A stretch of 64,000 nucleotides of DNA from Mantis religiosa (GCA_030765055.1 JAUKNK010000056.1:392501-456500); one strand, 5' to 3'; counted from the stretch's first letter, positions 44,938-55,776 are shown. The notes: generated from the letters alone by a model not told the origin. A program made the numbers and translations.

Positions 44938-45008
<71 letters not shown>
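44938..45008. repeat. (GA)n microsatellite
   Basis: Seventy-one bases of uninterrupted GA repeat. It lies within about 45 bases of the broken end of gypsy copy C. Confidence 0.95.
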
Positions 45009-45013
<5 letters not shown>

Positions 45014-45049
45014 TGTCGGGAGTGGTTAGAACGTCCTTGTCTGCAGGAT

Positions 45050-46394
45050 TCACGGCAGCTGGTATGGTCGGCTCGGTTTCCTCCTCGGCAAACCCTTCGC
45101 CACGTCAGGTCTGATGATGGTCACGGTCGCCCCGGTGTCCACCAGCACGCGGCACGGCTTTCCTCTTACCCAACCGTCCGGGATGAGGTTGTCATCCATC
45201 CGCCGGCTGACGGCGCGGATTGTCACTCGAGGGGATGGTGGTAATGGCGCCGACGTGCCCCTCTCCACGCCGGGCCTTACTCGTTTTCTGGCTGCTCTTC
45301 CTGGTCTGGGCAGTCTCTCCGCAGGTGTCCGGGCTGTCCACACTCCCAACACAGGTCACTAGGTGTTCGCCGGCGTCCCACAGCTGGTCTTCTGTCTCCG
45401 GCGTAGTGGACACTCCTCGTTCTCGACGTCGGGATAGATGCTACCTTGGCCGCCTCCATCCTTAATGCCGCTGTCAGCGCCTCGTGGATGGTTTTATAAT
45501 CGCCGAGCATTAGGCACTGACGAATCTCCGTGTCCCGTACCCCGTCGACAAAGTTGGAGGCGGCTTCCCGGGATACGAACTCCAGTGGCAGGTCAACCAA
45601 GGCCTTGATAGCTAGCTGCTCGATCGCTATGGCGAACTCCTGCAGCGTTTCCCCCGGTTGCTGCGACCTTGCCTTTAGCTGGCTGCGGTATCCTGCGGCT
45701 AAGCGGTGGTTCCCGAAGCGATTCTCCAGGGCCTCCCAGATGTCCTTGGGCGCCGCCGTCGTCTGCACCGCGTTTAGGATTTCCGCGGCCCGACCCTGGA
45801 GGCTGGCTATTAACTGTGTGGTCTCCTCCTCCGGTGACCATCTGTTTTTTTCTTGGCCATTGTGTCGAACTGGCGGCGGAAGACCTCGAATGTTGACGCG
45901 CCGTCATATTTCGGAGGTTTGACGCGCGCCGATGTTGTGTCACGTCCCGGCGCGTCGGGCTTCAAATCCTTCAGTCTCCTGCCGACGACGTCCTCCACCA
46001 TGGCGTTCAGGGACTTGACGCTGCTGTCGGCCTTTTCCTCTAGGTCATTGAAGCGGTTCGCCAGGTCCTCGACGCGCTCATCCACTTGGCCCATCCGCTT
46101 GCCCAGCTCCATCACGTCATCCCTCACACCGGCCAACTGTTCCTCAAATTTGGCAGCGAGGACCTCGTTCGCCTCCTTCATTTCCGTGGCCAGACTGTCG
46201 TTCGCTGCCTTCATTTCTGTGGTCAATTCGGTCTTTATTTCTTTCAACTCTGCGGCCAGGTTGTTATTTGCCGCTTCCATTTTTGTTGTTAACTCGTTCA
46301 TCTTCGCGGCCAAGTTGTTATTTGCCGATTCCGACTTCGCTGTTAATTCGTTCATCTTCTGCAAAAGCATTTCCAATACCGATTCCATGGCCAT
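45050..46394 (-). pseudogene. gag and truncated protease of gypsy copy C
   Basis: The ATG at 46394 opens a long, uninterrupted coiled-coil-like N-terminal region (repeated MNELTAKSESANNNLAAK-type units), better preserved than in copy A. A frame change near 45850 follows and the capsid core continues (IWEALENRFGNHRLAAGYR). The zinc knuckle CWECGQPGHLRRDC is intact, and the protease active site reads VLVDTGATVTIIRP. Translation ends at SRPYQLP near 45050, where homology to copies A and B stops. Confidence 0.85.
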
Positions 46395-46434
46395 AATCTT
46401 CGGTGATGCTGCTGTCCCGCTTCCTGACACCAGT

Positions 46435-46670
46435 TGTGACTTTTTTGGGTTCGTGAAATGATAAAACGAGGTTACAAAACACAAAAACTGCACTTTATTC
46501 TCCTCGAAACACACTGTTCACCATTACAAAATTTCTAGAACCTTAAAACTGTTTATTTTCTCTAACTCTACATTCAACTGTCTGTCGCTACCGGTAACGA
46601 TTGGTTCCGAAGTTTTCCAAATCTCCACTAGCTTTGGCTTCGGGTTCGCGAGTCTACCGCCAGGGCGACA
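46435..46670 (-). repeat. 5' LTR of gypsy copy C
   Basis: 236 bp with TGTCGCCCTGG at the start and CACGAACCCAAAAAAGTCACA-like sequence at the end, in minus orientation. AATAAA lies near its 3' third. Only its last part resembles the LTRs of copies A and B. Confidence 0.75.
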
Positions 46671-46961
46671 TTATAGTAAATTCAGGTGTAGAAAGTGAAA
46701 ATACATTTATAAAATTTCCAAATATTTGCATATATATTGATATGTTATTTCTCCCAAACCAAATATTATCAGAAAATTTGCTGTCAGACTTCTGTTATTA
46801 GTATAGATATAAGCAACGTGAATATAAATTCATGAAAGAACTTATGTTCAAAATTGTAGGAGGTGTAATACATAACTTCAGTTACAGAGTAATGAATTGG
46901 GCCCAGTACACTGGATTCCTGGAGGTTTGCCAAATGAGGTGATGTTCCTGTTATGTTATTG

Positions 46962-47205
46962 TTGTTGTTTAAATTTATGTCCAACGTTAAGTCATATCGG
47001 ATGATAAATGGAATGGGTGAGATGATGCTCAAATGAACCCGGGGTCCATAGATTTTAGAGTTACCCGACATTCGTCTTGCAGGCTAAGGGACAACCCCGG
47101 AAACACCTTATCCAGGTAACTCACCTTGACTGAGATTCGAACTCGGGACCTCTTCAACATGAGGCAGACATGCTACCACCATGCTACCAAGGTGGGTTTG
47201 TTCCT
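46962..47205 (-). mobile_element. tRNA-derived SINE, CTCAAGAGGT family, minus copy
   Basis: The minus strand reads GGTAGCATGTCTGCCTC, GAGGTCCCGAGTTCGAATCTC (box B), GAGTTACCTGGATAAGG and CATTTGAGCATCATCTCACC, ending near CGTTGGACATAAAT. It is a well-preserved copy. Confidence 0.85.
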
Positions 47206-47749
47206 GTTATTGGAATCATTTCCTTTGATAAGTAAATGTTAATTCTCTGTTCTTTTAAATTTATTACCATAACCTTTTCATCACATAAATTGCATTTTTA
47301 GGACTGACATTTCTGTTTAGAACATATTATGACCAAAAAGAACACTAATGTAGGGTAAACACACTTTATTTATCTCTTAAGCAGTTGGCAAAGTGCTATC
47401 ATTAAACTTAAGTCACTGTTATACACATAGAACAAATGCAACCCACTTAGTACTGTCCAGGCTTTATGCAAGACTACTTCGTAATTTTGCAGCTTTTGGA
47501 CTGGTGACTGGACTCAACTCAGCTGACTCATTCATTCACTGCTGACTTATACTTCTTGTATAGGGTACATATCTTAATGTCTCTTTTGCGAAGGGGAACT
47601 TTCAGGACACAGTCAGAAGGAATCCTCCACAGGCTACAAAACTGAACGCATTGGTTATTGCTTTTCCTGGCTATTGACTGCATTTAATTTTTTGATTATA
47701 TGTTGATATAATTATTCTTTTGGTGGAATGCTAGCTTAGTGGTTAAAAT
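47206..47749. other. No gene recognised
   Basis: AT-rich sequence without motif. It may be 3' UTR of the LINE relic that follows. Confidence 0.4.
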
Positions 47750-48140
47750 GAATTTGACCTAATTTTAAAGCTTTTTTGGCTAGAAAGTCAGCTGTTTTAT
47801 TAATATGTATTCTGCAATGTGCTGATATCCTCTGAAGTATTAATCTTTTAACTGTTTTATGAGTTTGCTGCATTCTGTAATATTTAGGGTTTTAGGTGTT
47901 ATATCAGATATTATAGATATTATAGCTGCCTTACCGTCACATATTAATACAACACTTTTAAATTTATATGATAAAGAAGATTTTATAAACTCTGAAGATT
48001 TGCCGAAATATCTCCATCAAAATATGTAGCATTTAAACATAATCCTTTGCAGAAATAGAAAGGCAGGCATATTGCACCAGCACCAGTACCACCATTATTT
48101 GGTAGCCTGGAAGTTTCAGTGTAAACATGAAATCATTTAT
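47750..48140 (-). pseudogene. LINE RNase H domain relic
   Basis: The minus strand reads, across several frame breaks, NGGTGAGAICLPF, CLNATYFDGDISA, KAAIISIISDITPKTLNITEC and KTADFLAKKA. These correspond in order to the core blocks of LINE RNase H domains (AGI, the (S/T)xFxxEIxAI block, the DSxAAIxxI block and the ADxLAKxG block). Several key acidic residues are replaced and stops are frequent. No RT was found next to it. Confidence 0.45.
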
Positions 48141-48764
48141 TGGCAGGATATTTTAAATTTATCATTTCTAGTGTCATTTGTTTCAGGTCACATGAAGTTT
48201 CAGATTCTGTAACTTCTACAGCTAAGTGGAGATAGTGTTCAATAAAAAACAGTTCTAAAGAGTTAATACTTGTTTGTGAGTTTTCTTTTAAGTAAAGGAA
48301 TATTAATTTTTATTTGATTTCTTTGACTTTAGTAAGGAAACTTTGTTGAGTTTTTAAGTTTACTTGTCATTTTCTCTTTCCCCGGTCATCATGAGGTAGT
48401 CTGATTAATGGTACCGACCAGGAAAAGAGCCTAATATCTGTTCCCTCAACTTCATGTGGTGGAGCTGCTGGTCACAGAACATACACTTATTAATCGCATA
48501 TAAATTTTTATAGCAGAAAGTGACCCTTTAATTGCTTCTATAATCTAAATACTCAAAGGAACCATTTCATATATCAGATCACCTCTTTCACCTTTCGTAT
48601 TGAGTCATCCTTGACTCAAATCTTGTTTTCTTCGACCCTGATGGTTTTTAGGTAACTTCTTACAACATAAAAATGTAGAGTTCGTTAAAGTACACATTTA
48701 TGTCAAATTCCTTTTTCCTATGGAGATAACACCTTCCAAGATATACCTTATTTTTTATTTTAAT
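48141..48764. other. No gene recognised
   Basis: AT-rich. The part after about 48620 resembles the first half of the relict repeat unit seen at 42530. Confidence 0.45.
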
Positions 48765-48870
48765 GTTACAGTACTTATGAGTTCCTTAAAAAAGAAGTAG
48801 CTTTTTTATGTGCTGGCCATACAAAAGGAATGGAATATCTACAAGTTCATTTTTAACCTCAGTTATTTTA
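48765..48870 (+). repeat. AT-rich relict repeat, copy 6
   Basis: It contains TACAGTACTTATGAGTTCC and GTGCTGGCCATACAAAAGG. It is followed about 35 bases later by another copy. Confidence 0.55.
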
Positions 48871-48904
48871 GCGTTTAAACAGTTTTATTTATAGATTTAT
48901 AGAT

Positions 48905-49040
48905 AGTTTTATTTATTTTAATTTTGCAATACTTATGATTTTCTTAAACAAGAAATAGTTTTTCTTTTTTATGCGCTGGCCATGCAAAACGAATGGAACT
49001 TCGACAGGTTTAATTTCAACCTCAATTATCTATTTTAGCT
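48905..49040 (+). repeat. AT-rich relict repeat, copy 7
   Basis: It contains TTTTGCAATACTTATGATTT, GCGCTGGCCATGCAAAACG and GAATGGAACTTCGACAGG in the same order as the preceding copy, forming a second tandem pair. Confidence 0.6.
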
Positions 49041-49228
49041 TTTGAAGTTATATGAACAAGACAAGCATTCATTAAGATTACATTGCTTTTCATTCCTAAC
49101 TTATAGTTGTTATATTCCAAACTAAATTTAAATTGACAAATTTGGTGAAAGAAATCAAATCACAAGCAAAACAATTTAAATATAACAAAAGTCACAAGAC
49201 TTGTTTCATGTCATGAACGGGCCACACT

Positions 49229-49519
49229 TCATGGAAATATAGGTGTGGAGTACAGAGTGATCTTGAGGTCTTCAAACTCTCCACTCTCAGTTTTTAGTGC
49301 GACTCCGATGAGACCAGGCTGATGTTGCTTGGTTGACTGTGAAGCGAAGCCATAAAACTCCAGCATATTGCCGTCATCCATTATTTCTCCATCTTTATAC
49401 ATCCTTATATCTTTAAGTAGACCAGCAACTACAGTTTTTAACTGACTTACATATGTACTTTCTTTAGCATCTGTAAATATCGTAGTTATGTGTCTTCTTA
49501 TCACCAAATACACTGCCAT
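49229..49519 (-). CDS. Elongin-B-like protein, intronless and short (probable retrocopy)
   Basis: A 96-codon frame starts at the ATG at 49519: MAVYLVIRRHITTIFTDAKE, then STYVSQLKTVVAGLLKD, RMYKDGEIMDDGNMLEFYGF, SQSTKQHQPGLIGVALKTE and GEFEDLKITLYSTP. This follows Elongin-B along its length, including the ubiquitin-like N-terminal half (IRRxxTTIFTDAKE), the (L/M)YKD-x-(E/Q)I(M/L)xDG block and the C-terminal PYS(S/T)P. Elongin-B pairs with Elongin-C as an adaptor in transcription elongation factor SIII and in cullin-2/5 ubiquitin ligases. Compared with the family it lacks about four residues before RMYKD and ends at IFP instead of continuing about 20 residues. The frame has no stops. The lack of introns, the divergence and the TE surroundings favour a retrocopy; whether it is expressed cannot be told. 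Confidence 0.75.
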   Translation of the reverse strand: MAVYLVIRRHITTIFTDAKESTYVSQLKTVVAGLLKDIRMYKDGEIMDDGNMLEFYGFASQSTKQHQPGLIGVALKTESGEFEDLKITLYSTPIFP

Positions 49520-50989
49520 ATTGCTTAGGTATAGAAATATGCACCTTTTTCCAATATTCTGGAAAATTTGATGCTGATTGGCCTTATTCGCTTTTCTTCA
49601 ATGTTGAAAACCTTCAACAATACCTAGTCTTAAAACAAAAGCTTTGACAGTGGCTTAGGCCTACTATACTCTCTCAAATTGCATCTACAAGGAAATGCAT
49701 AATAAACCCATTTCTAAAAGTTTATTGTGAAGAATAAAGTTCTGTGTAAATATTTCGTTAAAGAAGGTCATGTGTAAGTAATCGTAAGTTTTGTTTTTTT
49801 ACTTAAAATACATCAAATAACTCCCTATGTTGTTTATGCTATTAAATATTGTTTTTCTTTTTATTTCCGTTTTATTAAGTTTAGTTGCTTTATAGTGCGT
49901 TTAACATTTCTTATAGGGGGGATGTTTCTGCGTCTGTTTCCTGATGCGAGACAACATTGTATGAACCGGATGTTATTTATTAATTGCTACAAAAGGGTGT
50001 CTTGTTGAGTTTACTATTGGGTATATATCGTTGGCATCCCTGCAATAGTCTTGTAGTGCTCAGTGTGGAAACTAATGAAGTAGTTTTAAACGTTTAGGAT
50101 ATTACATTAGTAGTAAGGGTGGATTTTAGAAATACGTTCTCACATTAAGTATTCCTTACACCATTAAATGCTAATTCTAGTTTATTTGTTGCTGTTAGCT
50201 ACATTTACGCATTTTATAGACGTGTCTGTTACCACAGTATCTACTATAAATCACATTTTTGAAGTTTGTACAAAATATATTAAATAAGAAATAACGCTGC
50301 GCCATTAAAATATTAAGACATTCATATAACATTAGTACAATAAAGGACACTTTGTTATTTGTATGTTATTTGTGTGATATATTTACCCCTCTAGTGGAAT
50401 TTAGGAAGGAAATGCAAATAAATGATTGTGCAATAATGAAGAAATAACATATTAATTAATGGAATACCACATATGCCTCTCTGTTGCATGCCGTAAATAA
50501 ATAAAAATTTTATGCTGCATTTGATTCTCAAAGAGCACATACAAATAGAGAATTATAATTTATGATGAGGACTTCAGTCACTGTTATCTGCACGTTAAAC
50601 AATATATATTTCACTAAATTTAAAACTGTTTGAAGATTACTTTAATCAGTTTTTTTACGATTCTAGCTTAAGAGATTTGTATACACCGTTAAACAGAAAG
50701 AAGCGGACCCAGAATTAACTGAGGAGGGGCTAATATCTGGAAAAATACCTTAACAATAAACAAAATCCTATATCCTTGTATCTAAGTTTTCAAACATTAA
50801 GTAATGCAACAATTATCCTTTGGATGAAATGATTAATTTAATTTTGAGGAAACTTCGATACTAGGTATTTAATTCACATGACTTTCCTAAATACCTTTTC
50901 TATAAACCATTTGTGCTTCTTGAAATCAAGCTAAACTCTCATTTTACATTCTTATTACAATAAGAAGAATACAGCAGTGTAAAGTGAGT
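49520..50989. other. AT-rich DNA, no gene seen
   Basis: No coding motif, clear promoter or poly-A tail assignable to the Elongin-B-like frame was found. Confidence 0.5.
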
Positions 50990-51065
50990 CAGATATTTAG
51001 AAAGCGTCTCACTATGTGATGGCTTTGCAATTTCATACTCTCTGCATGAAAATGAGAACAAAAGA
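50990..51065 (-). repeat. AT-rich relict repeat, copy 8 (partial)
   Basis: The minus strand reads TTCATGCAGAGAGTATG, AATTGCAAAGCCATCACATA and GACGCTTTCTAAAT, matching the second half of the unit. Confidence 0.45.
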
Positions 51066-51093
51066 ATAGCGACTTACCATCTGAATAGAGTAT

Positions 51094-51427
51094 TGCGACT
51101 CTGTGGGCTCGTAGAATTAAAAGTCCAATTTGCAGAAATTCTAAATGTTTTTTATTTCCGTAGAATTACACTTTCGTCATCCCTTACGGTAGTAGAATTA
51201 CGTCACATACACAATTACAATCTTCCAGCTCGTCTGCCACACCCACAAACAAAGAGTTCACGATACTCAGTTCCTATTACACTATCTCATTAGGACTCCG
51301 TTTATGACTCTCGTTTGTGACTGTCCAATAGACTAGCCATGGCTTCTTTTATACACGACCATTCGGCAGACCTTTTATCCCCGCGCTATCTTTATCTGCT
51401 TCGGCATACTTTTATCTAGTCGCGACA
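51094..51427 (-). repeat. 3' LTR of gypsy copy B
   Basis: 334 bp, TGTCGCGACTAG at the start in minus orientation. It shares with 54524-54923 the blocks GAACTGAG, GTGGGTGT, GTGTATGTGACGTAATTC and TAGAATTTCTGCAAA (minus sense). Confidence 0.85.
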
Positions 51428-51440
51428 CTGCTTCCTTCTC
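51428..51440 (-). other. Polypurine tract of gypsy copy B
   Basis: GAGAAGGAAGCAG on the minus strand directly before the 3' LTR, matching the position of the tract in copy A. Confidence 0.7.
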
Positions 51441-52815
51441 AAGGCTGGTCGTCCCGAACAGCACCATCGTAACGGGCAAGACGATTCAGCTGTACCACGA
51501 ATATCTTCCCCCGGGGCACCTTCTGGTTGAGGTAGACCACGTCGTTAATCCTCTTCACCACTCGGTACAGTCTTTGCCACGGTTGTTGAAGTTTCGGACA
51601 GCGTGATTTGGTCCATGTACGGCGGTACAACCAGACCAGGTAAGCTTGCTGGAAACTTTGCCTGTCAGCTTGCCTGTGGTATCGGGTCTTCTTGCAGTCG
51701 CTCGCCTTCTGGATGTTCTGACGAGCCATCTCATGCATGTCGTGGAGATCATCTACGAGGTTCTCCACATACTCGGTTGCTGGCCGATGTGCGTCCGAGG
51801 GGCTCCCAAAAGCCAGGTCACAAAGGAGACGTAACTCTTGGCCGAACAGTAAGCTGACTGGCGTCATCCCAGTGGTGTCCTGTGTCGACGAGCGGTAAAC
51901 CAGCGTGAACAGTGGCTGGCCACGACTTTCCTCGGGTGTTCTTCTAAAGTCTTGATGTACCTTTCGACCATGCCGCTCGACTGGGGATGTAGGGGAGTTG
52001 TGCGCGTCTTGTTCAACCAAAGTCTTTCTAGTGCCTCTTTCAATAGTTTGGACTCAAAATTGGTACCCTGATCGCTGTGGAGCTATAAAGGCACACCCAA
52101 ACGGCAGAACAGTTGCTCCACGAGGGAGTCCGTAATTTTCTTCGCCTCCTGTTTAGGGGTGGGATATATATCCGTCCACTTGGTGAAGTAGTCTACGACT
52201 GCTATCAGGCACTTATTGCCTCGGTCGGACACTGGGAATGGTCCAGCTATGTCGACGGTGATCCGTTCAAATGGCGCTCCGATGTACTGCCGCATGCCTC
52301 CCCGGCTCCTACTTTGGGGCCCGCGAATCGACGCGCACACATGACATTGACGGCACCATCTCTCAGCGTCTGCTCGGAGCCTCAGACAGTAGTAGCACTG
52401 TCGGAGTTTGTCGATCGTCCGATTTGCTCCCAGGTGTCCTCCTGAAGTACCGGCGTACACTTCCTCCAAGACTTCCGGAACCTTATTTCGGGGAAGTATC
52501 AACTGCTTCCTCTGTGTCTTGCCAACGGTTGATTCCCATACCCGGAACAGCACGCCCTCTCTGATTTTGAATGAGTGCCATTGGTTCCAGTACGAATTGT
52601 ATGTGGCGCTTCTTGGTGCGATGTCCTTCCAGGTCGGTCTTGTAGCTGCCTCAACTTCCCTAAAGAGTGGCCCAAGTCGGCGTCCGCCTGCTGATCCCTC
52701 CTCAGGCCTGCTCTATCCCGGCCATCCGCAGTCACTGCCATGACCACTCTCACACCGGCGGCACTCTCCTTCTCTTCCACTCTTGTGCACTGGCCGCACT
52801 CTTTTAGTCCAGCAT
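51439..52815 (-). pseudogene. Integrase of gypsy copy B, broken
   Basis: From ECGQCTRVEEKE near 52790 the frame leads into the zinc domain (GTSGGHLGANRTIDKLRQ ... CRQCHVCA), where the first zinc-binding His is Tyr (VYAG). The core has VDIAGPF, HSDQGTNF and SGMVERYIK, so the DDE residues are present. It ends with RVVKRINDVVYLNQK and a stop at 51439-51441. A stop (TAG) precedes LHSDQG near 52085, and shifts occur near 52560 and 51990. There is no RNase H remnant before it, unlike copy A. Confidence 0.85.
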
Positions 52816-52829
52816 CTTGCTCTTCGTCT

Positions 52830-54494
52830 GCTGGCCTTCCAGTCGTTACTTCACCACCACCTTGCCTCTCACGGGGACAACCATGTCTTCCCTCAAGATG
52901 ACCATGCAAATTTCAAGGCGTTCTTCGGGTTGGCGGAGTGTGACCTCTTCTCCATTGAGCCGCAGGACCTTCCTGCCGTCGTCCACCGTCGACTCATGGC
53001 TCCTGAGGGCATCCAATCTCCGTATCACCTCCTTTGCCACCTAGGTGACGAACACCCACTGACGCACAGCACTCCGTCCCAAGGTCAACTTCAGCAGAGC
53101 CTTATTCTCCCCAGGCAAGGTTTCGCCGGATTCCGCCATAAGCTGGTATGGTTGGCTCGGCTTCCTCGTCGGCAAACCCCTGGCTGTGTCCGGTCTGATG
53201 ACGGTCGCGGCTGCTCTGGTGTCCACAAGCAAGCGGCAAGCGCTCCAGTTAACCCAACCGTCCAAGATGAGACTGTCATCCACACGCAAGCTGACGGCGC
53301 ACTGTGTCACTCGAGGGGATGGTGGTAATGGAGCTGACATGCCCCTCGCCACGACGGCCTTTACTCGTTTTCCGGCTGCTCTCCCTGGTACGGCAGTCTG
53401 GCCACAACCCCAACACACGCCACTAGGTCTTGGCCGGCGTCCCTCGGCTGGTCTTCGGTCTCCATTATAACGGATACTCCTTGTTCAGGAAGTCGGGGTA
53501 GCTATCACGTTGGCCACCTCCATCCTCAATGCTGCCGTTAGCGCCTCGTGGATGGTTTTGTACCTCCATATCTCGTACCACGTCAACGAAGGTGTAGGTG
53601 GCTTCCCGGGATACGAAGTCTGATGGGAGATAGACTATGGCTTTGCTGGCCAGCTGCTCAATTGCTAGGACGAACTCCTGCAGCGTCTCCCCTGGCTACT
53701 GCGAGCTTCACTTCAATTGGCTGCGGTAGGTTGCGGCTAAGCGGTGGTTTCCAAAGCGGTTCTCCAGGGCCTCCCAGATGTCTTTGGGTGCCGCTGCTCT
53801 CTGGGCCGTTCAGGACTCCTACAGTCCGTCCCTGGAGGCTCACTATTAGCTGTGCGGGCTCTTCTTCTGGTGACCACTTGTTGTGCCTGGCCACTGTGTC
53901 GAATTGACGGCGGAAGACTTCGAATGTTGACGTGCAGTAGTACTTCGGCGGTTTGACGCTAGCAGATGTTGTATCGCGTCCCGGCGCGCCAGCCTTCAGA
54001 TCCTTCAACGTCCTGCACGACATCGTTGTGTCCTCTACCATGGCGTTCAGGGACTTTGTGTTGCCTTTTCCCCCCAGGTCGTTAACGCGGTTTGCCAGGT
54101 CTTCGACGAGCTCGTCCACTTGACTCATCCGTTTGCCCAGCTCCGTGATGTCCTCCTTCACGTCGGCCAACTGTTCCTCAAATTAGGTGGTGAGGGCTTC
54201 GTTTGCAGCCTTCATTCCTGTGGCCAGGCTGTCGTTCGCCGCGTTCATTTCAGTGGTTCATTCGGACTTCATTGCAGTCGTCATCGCGGCCAGGTAGTTT
54301 TTTGTGGTCGCCAACTTCGCAGCGAGAGTGTCGTTAGCCGTCCTCATTTCTTTCAATTCCGCGGTCAGGTTGTTAATTGTAGACTCCAACTTCGCGGCCA
54401 GGTTGTGATTTGCCGCTTCAGTTTTGGCAGCGAGGTTGTCATTCGCTGTTCTCATTTCATTCAGCTCTTCTAGAATTTTTGCCAATTTTTGCCA
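52830..54494 (-). pseudogene. gag and protease of gypsy copy B, broken
   Basis: The N-terminal region (MAKILEELNEMRTANDNLAA and further NLAAKLE-type units) resembles the coiled-coil of copies A and C. The capsid core follows (PPKYYCTSTFEVFRRQFD). The zinc knuckle is destroyed, because CWGCGQ is followed by TAVPG rather than PGHxxxxC. The protease site reads LLVDTRAAATVIRP, so the catalytic DTG has become DTR. Shifts occur near 54260, 53660 and 53420. The frame runs on to VVPVRGKVVVK and then the deletion junction near 52845. Confidence 0.85.
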
Positions 54495-54503
54495 TGGTCG
54501 TAT

Positions 54504-54521
54504 ATACCACTCCTGACACCA
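54504..54521 (-). other. tRNA primer-binding site of gypsy copy B
   Basis: TGGTGTCAGGAGTGGTAT on the minus strand, two bases after the 5' LTR. Its first ten bases are identical to those in copies A and C. Confidence 0.75.
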
Positions 54522-54523
54522 AT

Positions 54524-54923
54524 TGTGGTTCTGTGGGTTCGTAGAATTAAAATTCCAGTTTGCAGAAATTCTAAATGTTCTTTAAGAAATAAAATTTGGT
54601 GAACCATTACAGCAGAAGAATTACGTCACATACACAATTACAATCTTCCAGCTCGTCTGTGACACCCACAAACAAAGAGTTAACGATTCTCAGTTCCTAT
54701 TACACTCTCTTATTAGGACACCGTTTACGACTCTCGTTTGCGTCTGTCCGAAAAACCAGCCATGACTTCTTTTATACACGACCATTCATGATTCCAGACG
54801 GTTGTAGAACGTTCGCTATCAATCGAGATGTCCCTAAAATTTTCCATTTATCTAACTTTATTTGTTTTGGCAGACCGTTTATCTTTGCGCTATCTTTATC
54901 TGCTTCGGAGATATTTTGTAACA
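54524..54923 (-). repeat. 5' LTR of gypsy copy B
   Basis: 400 bp. It has about 65 extra bases (around 54790-54870) relative to the 3' LTR at 51094-51427. The outer end is less certain than the inner one because the first 25 bases differ from the 3' LTR. Confidence 0.8.
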
Positions 54924-54971
54924 AACCTACTGCTCTATAATAAGGAAATTGAAGTAACGTAAACTAGATAA

Positions 54972-54972
<1 letters not shown>

Positions 54973-55034
<62 letters not shown>
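54973..55034. repeat. (CA)n microsatellite
   Basis: Sixty-two bases of uninterrupted CA repeat, directly followed by ATGCATGCATGTA and a SINE. Confidence 0.95.
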
Positions 55035-55036
<2 letters not shown>

Positions 55037-55046
55037 CATGCATGTA

Positions 55047-55776
55047 GGCCGCGCCATGGCCGAACGCTTAGCGTGCTTGGCTCTCCTCAAGCCGGCCCGG
55101 ATTCGATCCCAGACGACCGCCAAGTGAGATTTGTGGTGGACAAAACGGCGCTGGGGCGGGTTTTCTCCGGGATCTCCGGTTTTTCCAGCCATCTCATTCC
55201 ACCGGTACTTCATCTTCATTCCATGTATCATCAATCCCCCTTCAGCTGTTGTGGTGCGGACGCTGCGGACGCTTAGCACACGTGGTACATCTGAAGTTAC
55301 TAGAGGAACCTCGGGCCGAACTGCCGAACCCCTCCCGTCTGGGAGCTGTTCGGATTGGGTTGGACTCGAGGGGGTAGTGTGTTCCCGACACCCGCGGGAA
55401 ATCGGGTACCTCCGGACAGCCTCGGCCCCCCGGAGGGGTTAGAGTGTTGCCTCATAAGTCCCGGGTAGTAGTCTGCATAGCCAGTAGAAGGTTTGCTAGA
55501 TCACCAGGCGGCCCCACCGAGGTATTGGATAGTCTTCCCTGCGGGATTGACGCATGTTAGTGGCGTATCCACTCCCATCACGTCTTGACGTTGTTGTCGG
55601 AGGAGGGCTTTTTAGAAAACCAGATATTGCCCTATGGAAAGAGCCCCGGAGTTTTCCATCACTCCGGGGTAGAAGGAGGCCCGGGTCTTCGGACTTATGG
55701 GTAGATCCTCTGCGCATAACTGTCACCGCCTGCGGTGCCGCATCTAGTAAAAGCGGATGTTAAACACTACACACTG
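55047..55776 (+). mobile_element. Long SINE, GGCCGCGCC family
   Basis: It begins GGCCGCGCCATGGCCGAACG with box B as GGATTCGATCCC and ends GTTAAACACTACAC. ATGCATGT flanks it (within 55038-55046 and at 55777-55784), a plausible target duplication. The first about 200 and last about 50 bases match the short copy at 60328, while the middle about 450 bases are extra, GC-rich, and contain a perfect hairpin CCCCGGAG/CTCCGGGG (55644-55669). It ends without a poly-A tail. Confidence 0.8.

Larger units (their letters stand above)
45050..46670 (-). mobile_element. Ty3/gypsy copy C: 5' LTR, gag and start of protease only
   Basis: On the minus strand an LTR (46670-46435) is followed by a PBS starting TGGTGTCAGGAAGCGGGAC, gag, a zinc knuckle and the beginning of protease, ending abruptly near 45050. 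No 3' LTR is present. The gag is closely related to copies A and B, but the LTR is shorter (236 bp). Confidence 0.85.
51094..54923 (-). mobile_element. Ty3/gypsy copy B, internally deleted
   Basis: LTRs lie at 54923-54524 (5', 400 bp) and 51427-51094 (3', 334 bp), with PBS TGGTGTCAGGAGTGG, gag, protease, integrase and polypurine tract between, all on the minus strand. The internal region is related to copy A, but the LTRs differ from it except at the very end (CGAACCCAC...CACA). Reverse transcriptase and all RNase H are missing. No convincing target duplication was found (GTAT on one side, AACC on the other), and the two LTRs differ by an indel of roughly 65 bases, so it is older than copy A. 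Confidence 0.88.

Noticed and set aside
44938..45008. CRISPR-like or regular spaced repeat arrays
   Set aside because: Periodic sequences here are simple microsatellites, and no spaced direct-repeat array with unique spacers was seen anywhere in the window.
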